From Paenibacillus macerans (GTDB lineage: Bacteria > Bacillota > Bacilli > Paenibacillales > Paenibacillaceae), in the NCBI RefSeq assembly GCF_023715465.1, contig NZ_JAMBOE010000010.1, positions 62,001-126,000 on the forward strand: 64,000 bases of DNA. Reading direction: 5' to 3'. The position numbers and the translations under genes are program-made. Below are positions 15,915 through 24,043 of the stretch, piece by piece (within the stretch, counting starts at the first letter, position 1; the number at the start of each line of letters is the position of its first letter). The notes beneath the pieces were generated by a model. That model ran no database searches, had not been told where the DNA came from, and saw only the letters and a list, made by a program, of their open reading frames with translations.

Positions 15915-17213
15915 ATGAAAAAGTGGTTATCTGCACTTCTGGTTGTTATGCTGACCGTCACAGTTTTAACTGCATGTGGAGGCAACGCCAACAACACCGC
16001 CGAACCAGGCAGTAATCAGGGCGCAAGCAGCAATGAAAATGTAACACTTGAGTTTTTGTCCTTGAAGCAAGAACAAGCCAGCCAAGCAGCTTTTGCTGAG
16101 ATTATCAAACGATTTGAAAGCGCAAACACGAATATCAAAATCCAGATTCAAACCATGAATGCGGATCAATTGAAAACGACATTGCGCGCCAGAGCCGCAA
16201 CCGACGAAATGCCTGACCTGGTTACGTGGATGAAAGAAATCGATTCCGACTACCTGCTGGATCTGAAAGGTGAAAGCTATCTTGCTAATATTAACAGTGA
16301 AAGCATCGTAGCAGCTAATGCGATCTATGGCGATCAAGTCTACGCCATGCCGATTGATAATGGCTATATCGGTTTCTACTACAATAAAAAAGTGTTGGCG
16401 GATAACAATCTGGAAGTACCTAAAACCCTAACGGAAATGAAGCAAGTCGTTGAAGCCTTGAAAGCAAAAGGAATCCCGGCGTTTGCCACAGGCTCCAAGG
16501 ATCTGTCGGTGGCCTACATGCCGCTGATCGCTTTGTTCTCTGAAACTGTTTTTGGCCGCAATCCCAATTGGTCGACTGAACGCGATGCAGGAAATGTAAG
16601 TATTGCTACGGATGAAAGCTGGAAACTGGCCTTTGATCTGCACAAAGATTATGTGTACGGTTACAGCGATGTCAATAGTTCCTTCAACATCAGCTACGAC
16701 GATGCCAATGCCATGCTGGCACAAGGGAAAGCCGCTTTTTATGGAAACGGTTCATGGGCGCTGGAGCCCATTCGTCAAGTCGGACCGGACGCCGATATTG
16801 GCTTGATGGCGTTCCCGATTTCAGATAATCCGAAGGAATCCAAATTGCTTGTATTTCCGGACACATCACTGTCAATTATGAAAAACAGCAAACATGTGGA
16901 TGCCGCCAAGAAATTCCTTGAGTTCGTAGCTACGCAAGAAGCAGGTCAAATCTGGTCTGAAAATGTAAAAGTCTCCTCCACGGTGACGGGCGTAAATGTG
17001 GATTATGATCCAATTGCTGCTGATATTAATCAATACATCTCCAGTGGTCAATTTACACCTTATGGCGACCGTGTGCTGCGTTCTGTATTTACGGACAAGC
17101 TGTGGGAGGATTTCTCCAAGTACATGCTGGACAGAACGGACTGGGATACGTTAGCCAAAGATCTGGATGCCGCATGGGACAGAGCCAAGGATGTAGAGGC
17201 TTCCGGAGAATAA
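15915..17213 (+). CDS. Sugar ABC transporter solute-binding lipoprotein
   Basis: A 432-residue family-1 solute-binding protein. The signal peptide is MKKWLSALLVVMLTVTVLT with lipobox L-T-A-C (Cys21), followed by a linker rich in N, S and G. The mature part starts 'ENVTLEFLSLKQEQASQAAF' and has the family motif 'AMPIDNGYIGFYYNKKVL' near residue 140 and 'GKAAFYGNGSWALEPIRQ' near 275. It should deliver an oligosaccharide to the two permeases that follow. The start has GGGAGGATC upstream; 22 earlier in-frame codons lack a ribosome site and would spoil the signal peptide. Confidence 0.93.
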   Translation: MKKWLSALLVVMLTVTVLTACGGNANNTAEPGSNQGASSNENVTLEFLSLKQEQASQAAFAEIIKRFESANTNIKIQIQTMNADQLKTTLRARAATDEMPDLVTWMKEIDSDYLLDLKGESYLANINSESIVAANAIYGDQVYAMPIDNGYIGFYYNKKVLADNNLEVPKTLTEMKQVVEALKAKGIPAFATGSKDLSVAYMPLIALFSETVFGRNPNWSTERDAGNVSIATDESWKLAFDLHKDYVYGYSDVNSSFNISYDDANAMLAQGKAAFYGNGSWALEPIRQVGPDADIGLMAFPISDNPKESKLLVFPDTSLSIMKNSKHVDAAKKFLEFVATQEAGQIWSENVKVSSTVTGVNVDYDPIAADINQYISSGQFTPYGDRVLRSVFTDKLWEDFSKYMLDRTDWDTLAKDLDAAWDRAKDVEASGE

Positions 17214-17332
17214 TGTAAGGGCAAAGCCATGTTTGCGCGGATGCTTCCTGGGGGCCGGACTGCGTTCAGTCCCCAGGGCATTCAGCTTTAGATCACGAAA
17301 ACGACTCGCCAGTGGCAAAAGGAATGATACCG

Positions 17333-18208
17333 ATGAAGCCTAAAGGCCAAAATATGTTTTATCTGCTAATACTGCTGCCCGCCTTGTTGCTGTTTACTGT
17401 GTTTTTTATCATCCCTGTAGTGCAAAGTCTGGCTTTGTCATTCACGGACGCTTACGGCATGAGACCGAACTACAATTTTATTGGCTTGGAAAACTATATC
17501 GTCGCACTAAAGGACAAAAGTTTTATGGATACGATTGGAGCAACGCTGAAATTCACCGCAACCGCCGTTATTGTCGGCAATGTTGTATCGCTGGTTCTGG
17601 CCTTGCTGCTCGATGCTAAAATCCGTGCCAGAAGCTTTTTGCGCTCCATCTTTTTTATCCCCAACGTGATGAGTTTGCTGGTGGTAGGTTATGTATGGTC
17701 ATTTGTTTATAGCGATGCATTGCCGGATTTGTTCGCCGCGTTGCATTTGCCGCCATCCTGGCAGGCTTCCATTCTGGGCAACCCCGATATTGTTGTCTAT
17801 GCGCTCGCCATTACGGCGGTATGGAACGTAGCCGGTTATTACATGATCATTTACCTGGCAGCCTTGCAGGGTATATCCGATGACCTGATGGAAGCAGCCA
17901 AAATCGATGGAGCCCGTGGATGGGATATCCTGTTCAAAATCAAGCTCCCGCTCATCTCGCCAATTATTGTGATGTGTTTGATCCTGTCAACTGCAGCTCA
18001 TATCAAAATATTCGAATTGCCGTTCACGATGACCTCTGGCGGTCCGGCCGGCTCTTCCATGACTATGGTGCTGAAAATATACAATACGGCCTTTAGTTCC
18101 AACCAAACCGGGCTTGCTACGGCGCAATCCACCATCTTCTTTATTCTGATTGCCGGTATTACCTTAATCCTGACCAGACTGATGAAATCCCGGGAGGCGA
18201 AAGTATGA
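17333..18208 (+). CDS. Sugar ABC transporter permease, MalF/UgpA type
   Basis: A 291-residue inner-membrane protein with six predicted helices. The first is 'MFYLLILLPALLLFTVFFII'. The ATPase-contacting EAA loop reads 'DLMEAAKIDGARGWDILFKI' near residue 200. I prefer the ATG at 17333, 8 nt after AAAGGAA; a GTG at 17312 would add 7 residues. It follows the binding protein by 119 bp and overlaps the next permease by 4 bp. No ATPase gene accompanies the set, so an MsmX-type shared ATPase is presumably encoded elsewhere. Confidence 0.9.
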   Translation: MKPKGQNMFYLLILLPALLLFTVFFIIPVVQSLALSFTDAYGMRPNYNFIGLENYIVALKDKSFMDTIGATLKFTATAVIVGNVVSLVLALLLDAKIRARSFLRSIFFIPNVMSLLVVGYVWSFVYSDALPDLFAALHLPPSWQASILGNPDIVVYALAITAVWNVAGYYMIIYLAALQGISDDLMEAAKIDGARGWDILFKIKLPLISPIIVMCLILSTAAHIKIFELPFTMTSGGPAGSSMTMVLKIYNTAFSSNQTGLATAQSTIFFILIAGITLILTRLMKSREAKV

Positions 18209-19053
18209 TGAAATCCACCGGCGAGGGAACAAAACAAGCATGGCGCAAAGCTGGACTGTATACGCTTGTATGGCTGCTGGCCATCCTCTTTTTCTCTCCT
18301 ATTTTTATCGTGGTCCTTAATTCATTTAAAACGAAGCCGGAAATGATGGTATCTACGATCGGACTGCCCGATAAGATTAATTTTGACAACTATATCACGA
18401 TCTTTACCAACAATGACTTCCTGTCGTCCTTATGGTTCAGTCTTGTCGTTGTGGCCGCAACAACATCGCTTACCGTTCTGGTCTCTTCGCTTGCGGGATA
18501 TTCGTTGGCCCGCTGGAACAGCAAGTTTTCCAACGGAATTATGCTCGTATTTATGACGACCTTGTTTGTGCCCTTTCAAGTATATATGGTGGCTTTGATC
18601 GTGATTGCCCGTCAACTCTCCCTAACCGGATCGCCCATCGGGCTCATTCTGATTTATATTGCCTTAGGCATGCCCGTCCCTATCTTTTTGTATCGGAGTT
18701 ATGCGGCAACGGTGTCCAAAGAGATCGAGGAAGCGGCGGCTATTGACGGATGCAACCGAATTCAAATGTTCTTCCGCGTCGTATTCCCATTGATGAAGCC
18801 GATTACGGCCACGGTCGCTGTCTTGAATGCGCTATGGGCCTGGGGTGAATTCCTGGTAGCTTTTCTGGTGTACGGCAATCACAAGCCGATGACCATCCCG
18901 CTGTCCCAACAATATTTCTATGGCAGCTACAATCAGCAGTGGAACCTGATTATGGCCGGTTTTGTGGTATCCACCATTCCGATTATCATCTTTTACATTC
19001 TGATGCAAAAACATATTGTTAAAGGGATTGCAGCCGGCGCGGTTAAAGGTTGA
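18205..19053 (+). CDS. Sugar ABC transporter permease, MalG/UgpE type
   Basis: A 282-residue membrane permease with six predicted helices and the EAA loop 'EIEEAAAIDGCNRIQMFFRV' near residue 177. The start overlaps the stop of the previous permease (ATGA), with GGGAGGCG just upstream, so the two are made in equal amounts. Together they form the membrane channel for the binding protein encoded at 15915-17213. Confidence 0.92.
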   Translation: MMKSTGEGTKQAWRKAGLYTLVWLLAILFFSPIFIVVLNSFKTKPEMMVSTIGLPDKINFDNYITIFTNNDFLSSLWFSLVVVAATTSLTVLVSSLAGYSLARWNSKFSNGIMLVFMTTLFVPFQVYMVALIVIARQLSLTGSPIGLILIYIALGMPVPIFLYRSYAATVSKEIEEAAAIDGCNRIQMFFRVVFPLMKPITATVAVLNALWAWGEFLVAFLVYGNHKPMTIPLSQQYFYGSYNQQWNLIMAGFVVSTIPIIIFYILMQKHIVKGIAAGAVKG

Positions 19054-19088
19054 ATGGACCAGCTATAGATGAAAGGGAGAGGAAACGG

Positions 19089-20375
19089 ATGTATAACGCT
19101 ATTTCGCGTCAGGTAGAGCAGACCGTGGCCGATTTGCAGAAAATCAAACCTGAATTGGCATCGTTGTTCAAAAATGGTTACAGCAACACGCTCGATACCA
19201 CGGTAGAACGCATGGATGATGGCACCACCTTTGTCATTACGGGAGATATCCCTGCGATGTGGCTGCGGGATTCATCGGCCCAGGTGAGACCTTATATCCG
19301 CTTGGCTCGCGAGGACCGGGAGCTGGCGGAGATGATTCGGGGATTGATTTGGCGCCAGGCCCGCTGTTTGCTGATGGACCCTTATGCCAACGCCTTCAAC
19401 CGAGAAGGCAACGGACACGGACATCAGCAGGACAGAACCGAGATGGGGCCATGGATCTGGGAGCGCAAATTCGAGCTGGATTCCTTGTGTTATCCGGTGC
19501 AACTGCTGCAGGATTATTATGAAGCCACTGGCGATCAAAGTGTGTTCACTGAGGAAGTTCATGCCATGCTGGCGATTGTTGTACGGACGATGCAAACCGA
19601 ACAATATCATGACGAACGCTCGCCATACAGTTTTGAGCGCGATGACATAATTTTGCCGTCAGACACATTGCCATTTGCAGGCAAAGGAACAAGGACCAAT
19701 GTGACAGGCATGGTGTGGTCCGGATTTCGGCCAAGTGACGATGCTTGTCAGTTTGGTTATTTGGTGCCGGCCAATATGTTTGCAGTTGTCATATTGCGCC
19801 ATTTGGCTGTGCTTGCGGAAAGCTTCTTTGCTGATGCCAAGCTGGCCGAGCGTGCCCGCAAGCTGGAAGCGGAGATTGTATTCGGCATTGAAACTTACGG
19901 AACGTTTCAACATCCTCGCTATGGCGCGATTTATGCCTACGAGACAGACGGTTACGGCAATTACAATCTGATGGATGATGCCAATGTTCCCAGCTTGCTG
20001 TCTATGCCTTATCTGGGCTATTGCAGCTATGATGATCCCAAGTACCTGCGCACACGGCAATTTGTACTCAGCGAAGACAACCCTTACTACTATAATGGAC
20101 ATTACGCTGCGGGGGTAGGCAGTCCACATACACCACCCGGCTATGTGTGGCATATTGGGTTAATTATGCAGGGCTTGACGGCAACCGATAAGCAAGAGCA
20201 ACTGGATTTGCTGGAACAATTGCTGGCGACAACAGCCGGAACGGGACTCATGCACGAAAGCTTTGATCCCGATCACCCGGAGCAGTTTACACGCGAATGG
20301 TTTGGCTGGGCCAACAGCTTGGTGGGACAGTTCATACTGCAGTGGCTGGAATCAGGCCAGGTAGAGGGTCAATGA
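19089..20375 (+). CDS. GH125 exo-alpha-1,6-mannosidase
   Basis: A 428-residue protein of the GH125 (formerly DUF1237) family, metal-independent exo-acting alpha-1,6-mannosidases. Family motifs are 'FVITGDIPAMWLRDSSAQVRP' near residues 50-70, 'YANAFNREGNGHGHQQD', 'WIWERKFELDSLCYPVQLL', 'VWSGFRPSDDACQFGYLVPANMFA', 'MDDANVPSLLSMPYLGY' and 'LMHESFDPDHPEQFTREWFGWANSL'. There is no signal peptide, so it trims mannosides taken up by the ABC importer. The start at 19089 has AAAGGGAGAGG upstream; an earlier ATG at 19050 lies in the end of the permease gene. Confidence 0.93.
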   Translation: MYNAISRQVEQTVADLQKIKPELASLFKNGYSNTLDTTVERMDDGTTFVITGDIPAMWLRDSSAQVRPYIRLAREDRELAEMIRGLIWRQARCLLMDPYANAFNREGNGHGHQQDRTEMGPWIWERKFELDSLCYPVQLLQDYYEATGDQSVFTEEVHAMLAIVVRTMQTEQYHDERSPYSFERDDIILPSDTLPFAGKGTRTNVTGMVWSGFRPSDDACQFGYLVPANMFAVVILRHLAVLAESFFADAKLAERARKLEAEIVFGIETYGTFQHPRYGAIYAYETDGYGNYNLMDDANVPSLLSMPYLGYCSYDDPKYLRTRQFVLSEDNPYYYNGHYAAGVGSPHTPPGYVWHIGLIMQGLTATDKQEQLDLLEQLLATTAGTGLMHESFDPDHPEQFTREWFGWANSLVGQFILQWLESGQVEGQ

Positions 20376-20396
20376 TGACCGTGGTGAAAATCAATA

Positions 20397-20435
20397 AGCA
20401 AAAGCCTTCGTTTATTTGAAGCGAGGGCTTTTGCT
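20397..20435. terminator. Bidirectional terminator between convergent operons
   Basis: A 14-bp stem (AGCAAAAGCC-T-TCG with one mismatch) around an 11-nt loop, with T-rich arms on both strands. It ends the rightward GH125 operon and the leftward PTS operon. Confidence 0.8.
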
Positions 20436-20468
20436 CTAATGTGCAGTTATTCGGTAGGTCGGCGTATC

Positions 20469-21086
20469 CTACATCTCTTTACTTTCATCCCACAGTTTTA
20501 TATCTTCCATCAACTTAGAATAATTCACCTTTGTATAATCTGTTACATCTACTTCATATAACTTCCCAAGTTCAAACGTGTCATAACCTCTTGTTGTACA
20601 TCTTTTTATAAATTCTTCATAAGTCAATAAATGATCCGCTTTACTTCTGTCGGCTAGATACTGCCCCTTTTGGTATGAAGTTACGATATGACTTAAATGC
20701 CTTGTCGGGTCCAAATCCCGCTGTTTTTGGCGTTCAAACAAAACATCTAAATCGGCAATTAAGCGAATCGTCAGCACCCTGTAATCATATCCTTCTGCCA
20801 ATTTCTGAATATGGGGTTTCTGCTTCTGGCTAAAAGGATAATCAGATATGATATTGCTTCCTGCTTGCATTTGCTGCTCCATGATTTCATAGTATTTGGC
20901 CCATGCTGTCTTCTCTACTTCCCGCTTTTCTTCTAAATTATTATAACCATACAAATCACAATAATATTCTTTCAGATCATCCTGAGAAAGCATATAAAAT
21001 GCGCCAAAAAAATTTTTCAAGATATTACTGAGATAGGTTTTTCCCGTTCCCGGCAGACCTGCCAATAAGATCAGAACTCTTTCCAT
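20469..21086 (-). CDS. P-loop kinase-like protein in a PTS operon
   Basis: A 205-residue P-loop NTPase with a Walker A motif 'GLPGTGKTYLSN' at residues 10-21. It has a lid-like segment rich in R and K ('LFERQKQRDLDPTRHLSHI') near 120-140. Its layout resembles AAA/zeta-toxin-like small-molecule kinases and gluconate-type kinases. It is the last gene of the operon after a class II aldolase, so it may phosphorylate a sugar or an intermediate that the aldolase then splits; that is inference. The ATG at 21086 has GAGGTGA upstream; a GTG three codons earlier overlaps the aldolase stop. Confidence 0.7.
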   Translation of the reverse strand: MERVLILLAGLPGTGKTYLSNILKNFFGAFYMLSQDDLKEYYCDLYGYNNLEEKREVEKTAWAKYYEIMEQQMQAGSNIISDYPFSQKQKPHIQKLAEGYDYRVLTIRLIADLDVLFERQKQRDLDPTRHLSHIVTSYQKGQYLADRSKADHLLTYEEFIKRCTTRGYDTFELGKLYEVDVTDYTKVNYSKLMEDIKLWDESKEM

Positions 21087-21096
21087 TCCTGTCACC

Positions 21097-21957
21097 TCAT
21101 GTATTGAGATGACCCTCTTTATTCATAAAGATACCTATTTTGTGTTTTACAATTTCCTTCACTGCCTCATTACATGGGATGATATTGTGACGTAATGATT
21201 TATTCACTTTTGTTTCTTTAAAAGTTTCCTTCGCGGTTTGCGTCCATGTTACTAACAACTCCGTACCTACATTAAATTTACGGATCCCATTATCGATTAA
21301 TTCATGAATATCCTGTTCGTTCACACCCGTTCCCCCATGAATAACTAGAGGTACATCGACTACCGCATTGATTTCTTTTAATAGTGGTATATTTACTTCT
21401 GTTTTGGATTTATATTGACCGTGATTAGTACCGATGGCAATGGCCAAGGCATCTACCCCTGTTGCTCTAACAAACTCTATGGCATCTTTGGGATCCGTAT
21501 AAACCTTCTTATCTTCATCTACGTGAATCCCTTCTTCAGTACCGCCAATGGTTCCTAATTCACCCTCTACGGAAACACCATGTTTGTGTGCATAGTCCAC
21601 TACCGCCCTGGTCTTCATAATATTCTCTTTAAAGGGCAAATGAGAACCATCATACATCACGGAAGTATACCCTTTGTCAATGGCCTCTTTAATATCATTA
21701 AAATCTCTTGCATGGTCCAAATGCAGCACCACATCTACCATTTCTGTTGTGGCCATGGACTTGCATACGGCAACGAAATTTTCATGACCCACATATTTCG
21801 CTGTATCTATACTTGTTTGAATAATAATGGGCGCCCCTTGCTCTTTTGCCGCACGTATCATATCAGGCAACATCTCTAAATTATGGGCGTTAAATGCGCC
21901 AACGGTATAATTTAATTCTTCCGCTCTACGTGTTGCTTCTTTTAATGTGATATACAT
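21097..21957 (-). CDS. Class II (zinc) fructose/tagatose-bisphosphate aldolase family protein
   Basis: A 286-residue class II aldolase. Zinc and substrate motifs are visible: 'YTVGAFNAHNLEMLPDMIRA' near residue 17, 'VVLHLDHARDFNDIKEAIDKG' near 75-95, 'SVMYDGSHLPFKENI' near 98, 'VEGELGTIGGTEEG' near 130, 'LAIAIGTNHGQYK' near 172, 'PLVIHGGTGVNEQDI' near 202, and 'IRKFNVGTELL'. It belongs to the GatY/KbaY/FbaA group. In a PTS operon it is expected to cleave a phosphorylated ketose derived from the imported sugar. The substrate is not evident. Confidence 0.9.
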   Translation of the reverse strand: MYITLKEATRRAEELNYTVGAFNAHNLEMLPDMIRAAKEQGAPIIIQTSIDTAKYVGHENFVAVCKSMATTEMVDVVLHLDHARDFNDIKEAIDKGYTSVMYDGSHLPFKENIMKTRAVVDYAHKHGVSVEGELGTIGGTEEGIHVDEDKKVYTDPKDAIEFVRATGVDALAIAIGTNHGQYKSKTEVNIPLLKEINAVVDVPLVIHGGTGVNEQDIHELIDNGIRKFNVGTELLVTWTQTAKETFKETKVNKSLRHNIIPCNEAVKEIVKHKIGIFMNKEGHLNT

Positions 21958-21972
21958 AAATCATTCTCCTCC

Positions 21973-22368
21973 TTATCGCACACCGCGCGTAACATCTTTG
22001 GAAACCTGCATCATTTGATCCATCTTCTTTAAATAGAGCTGTAATGATTGTTCATCATTTACTTTTGCCGCTTCCGCACGTTTCTTGTTATATAGTTTTA
22101 ATAAAATCTTATAACCGTCTCCAACCGATTTTTTCGCCTGCAGACTTTTTTCAAACGCATCCATCGCCTGATCCTCTTCATGAAGCTCATAAAATGCTAA
22201 GCCGATCTCTTCATAAATTTTTGCTTGTTCCTCTCCGGCTATTTGCTTTACTTCTTCCTTCCTCAAAGCGATCGTACGTAGTAATTCTTCCTTACGTTCT
22301 GCTGTTAATACCACTTCCGCTGCCGCTTCTTTTTTCGATTCTTTATTCTTCTTGCCAAATCCAAACAT
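21973..22368 (-). CDS. Small helical protein of unknown function in a PTS operon
   Basis: A 131-residue charged protein. It starts MFGFGKKNKESKKEAAAEVV and is then nearly all helix-forming, with one tetratricopeptide-like pair ('AKIYEEIGLAFYELHEEDQ' followed by 'AMDAFEKSLQAKKS'). There is no signal peptide or membrane helix. It lies between the PTS IIC gene and the aldolase, all in the same direction with short gaps, so it belongs to the operon. I do not recognise the family. A scaffold or regulator of the PTS or aldolase is possible but unsupported. Confidence 0.65.
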   Translation of the reverse strand: MFGFGKKNKESKKEAAAEVVLTAERKEELLRTIALRKEEVKQIAGEEQAKIYEEIGLAFYELHEEDQAMDAFEKSLQAKKSVGDGYKILLKLYNKKRAEAAKVNDEQSLQLYLKKMDQMMQVSKDVTRGVR

Positions 22369-22416
22369 GACGCAAACCTCCCACTACCTCTTTCTTAAAA
22401 AGGTCCACTTAAATCC

Positions 22417-23706
22417 CTAAAATGCTTTCAGAATTGGACCAATGATCCATGCATATAGTAAAGCTGCCGCTACGGTATCCACATCTGTCGCTGTTGCATT
22501 GACAAATCCCATATTATTGAAAATGGTAACCAACAGCGCCGGTAACAGCGTAATGAAGAAGCCATGGACAATACCTCCAATAATTGCCCCGCGGCGTCCG
22601 CCCGTTAAGTTGCCAAAGATACCGGCAGTACCACCCGCAAAGAAGTTGGTTAGTATACCTGGCAAGATCATAGCCCAACCAAACACAGGCAATATAAACA
22701 TGGCAATAATTGAACCTATCGTAGTTGTGATGAACCCTACAATGACTGCATTAGGGCTGTATGGAAACAGTACTGGACAATCCAACGCCGGCACCGCATT
22801 GGGAACCAGTCGCATGGCGATCCCTCTAAATGCCGGAACAATTTCACCCAGCAATAAGCGAACCCCAGCCAATAAGACATACACCCCTACTACGAATTGG
22901 ATAGACTGTATGAACGCAAACATAATATAGTTGGTATTTCCCGATAAGGTAGAGCCAAACTCTTGACCTGCAAACGCTGCCGTAATGATATATAGAGGAA
23001 CCATTACTACCATCAATGATAGATATGTGTCTTGCAAAAACTCGAACTGAGCGGGTAATTTCAAATCTTCAACTGATTTTTTCTTTTCACCTTTTTCACC
23101 GAATAGCTTTGCTACACCCGCTTCCAGCACATAACCAACCGTACAAAAATGACCCAGAGCAATTTCATCCATACCGGTAATCTTACGGACAAACGGTTGG
23201 GCAATCGCCGGCATAGCTACGGCAAAGATGCCCCCAATGAAACCGCCTACTAAAATCAATGCAGCACCACGCAAGCCCGCAAAGTAACCAAACACCGTTG
23301 TCATCGTTGACATCCAAAGAATAGCCTGACCCGTTAAAAAGATATACTTCCATTTCGTAAACCGGGCAATTAAAATGTTAAATACAAAGATAGCTAAAAA
23401 TGTTAATGCGATATCCCGCCCTAAGCCTAATTCATTCATGGCTTGACCGTTAATAGCTTCAATCGAAGGAATGATCCCTTGCATATGGAACCCTTCTGTA
23501 AAAATCTTGCCAAAATAGGTTAAACTTCCGACGATAATGCTGGAGCCCGCCGACAGTACCATGAAACCTAACAACGTCTTTAACGAACCTGAAATAATTT
23601 GTCCTACTGACTTCTTTTGCAAAATCAATCCCAACATCGCAATCAATGCCACGGTGATTGAAGCTTGTGTCAAGATATTCTGGATAATAAAGTTGACTAT
23701 TCCCAT
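22417..23706 (-). CDS. PTS permease IIC component, ascorbate/galactitol (SgaT/GatC-like) family
   Basis: A 429-residue membrane protein with about 11 hydrophobic segments. 'NILTQASITVALIAMLGLIL' near the N-terminus, 'KTLLGFMVLSAGSSIIVGSL', 'ALDCPVLFPYSPNAVIVGFI' near 300 and 'GGTAGIFGNLTGGRRGAIIGG' near 360 are typical of the UlaA/SgaT type. It imports and phosphorylates an unknown sugar or sugar acid with the IIB protein encoded just upstream. No separate IIA gene is present in the operon. Confidence 0.88.
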   Translation of the reverse strand: MGIVNFIIQNILTQASITVALIAMLGLILQKKSVGQIISGSLKTLLGFMVLSAGSSIIVGSLTYFGKIFTEGFHMQGIIPSIEAINGQAMNELGLGRDIALTFLAIFVFNILIARFTKWKYIFLTGQAILWMSTMTTVFGYFAGLRGAALILVGGFIGGIFAVAMPAIAQPFVRKITGMDEIALGHFCTVGYVLEAGVAKLFGEKGEKKKSVEDLKLPAQFEFLQDTYLSLMVVMVPLYIITAAFAGQEFGSTLSGNTNYIMFAFIQSIQFVVGVYVLLAGVRLLLGEIVPAFRGIAMRLVPNAVPALDCPVLFPYSPNAVIVGFITTTIGSIIAMFILPVFGWAMILPGILTNFFAGGTAGIFGNLTGGRRGAIIGGIVHGFFITLLPALLVTIFNNMGFVNATATDVDTVAAALLYAWIIGPILKAF

Positions 23707-23721
23707 ATTCCCCCTCCTTCT

Positions 23722-24030
23722 CTAGGCTAAAGCGCCTTTTTCCTGTAATACCGGGGTAATTTTTTCTTCAATTTCTTGTTTGGATACAATATTTTTCAAA
23801 TAAATAATGGTCGTCTGTTTGGGATCAATCGAGAATTTTTCAAATTGAGTTTGGAAATTTTGCGCGGTCATGATAATATCCGGTTTAATCGATACCGCGG
23901 ACGAGATATCACTATGATCCAGCTTTGCTTCAACACCTAACTTTCTTAGAACATCCTCGGCCGCCATTTGACAAGCAAAACTGCTTCCCAAGCCTGCTCC
24001 ACATACAAATAAGATATTTACTTTTTGCAC
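23722..24030 (-). CDS. PTS IIB component, SgaB/GatB-like
   Basis: A 102-residue cytoplasmic phosphocarrier. The phospho-Cys loop 'ILFVCGAGLGSSFACQMAAE' is at residues 7-26, with Cys10 as the phosphorylation site, as in lactose/ascorbate-type IIB proteins. It lies 15 bp upstream of the IIC gene, and both belong to the leftward operon headed by the PRD regulator. Confidence 0.9.
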   Translation of the reverse strand: MQKVNILFVCGAGLGSSFACQMAAEDVLRKLGVEAKLDHSDISSAVSIKPDIIMTAQNFQTQFEKFSIDPKQTTIIYLKNIVSKQEIEEKITPVLQEKGALA

Positions 24031-24043
24031 GCTACTCTCTCCT

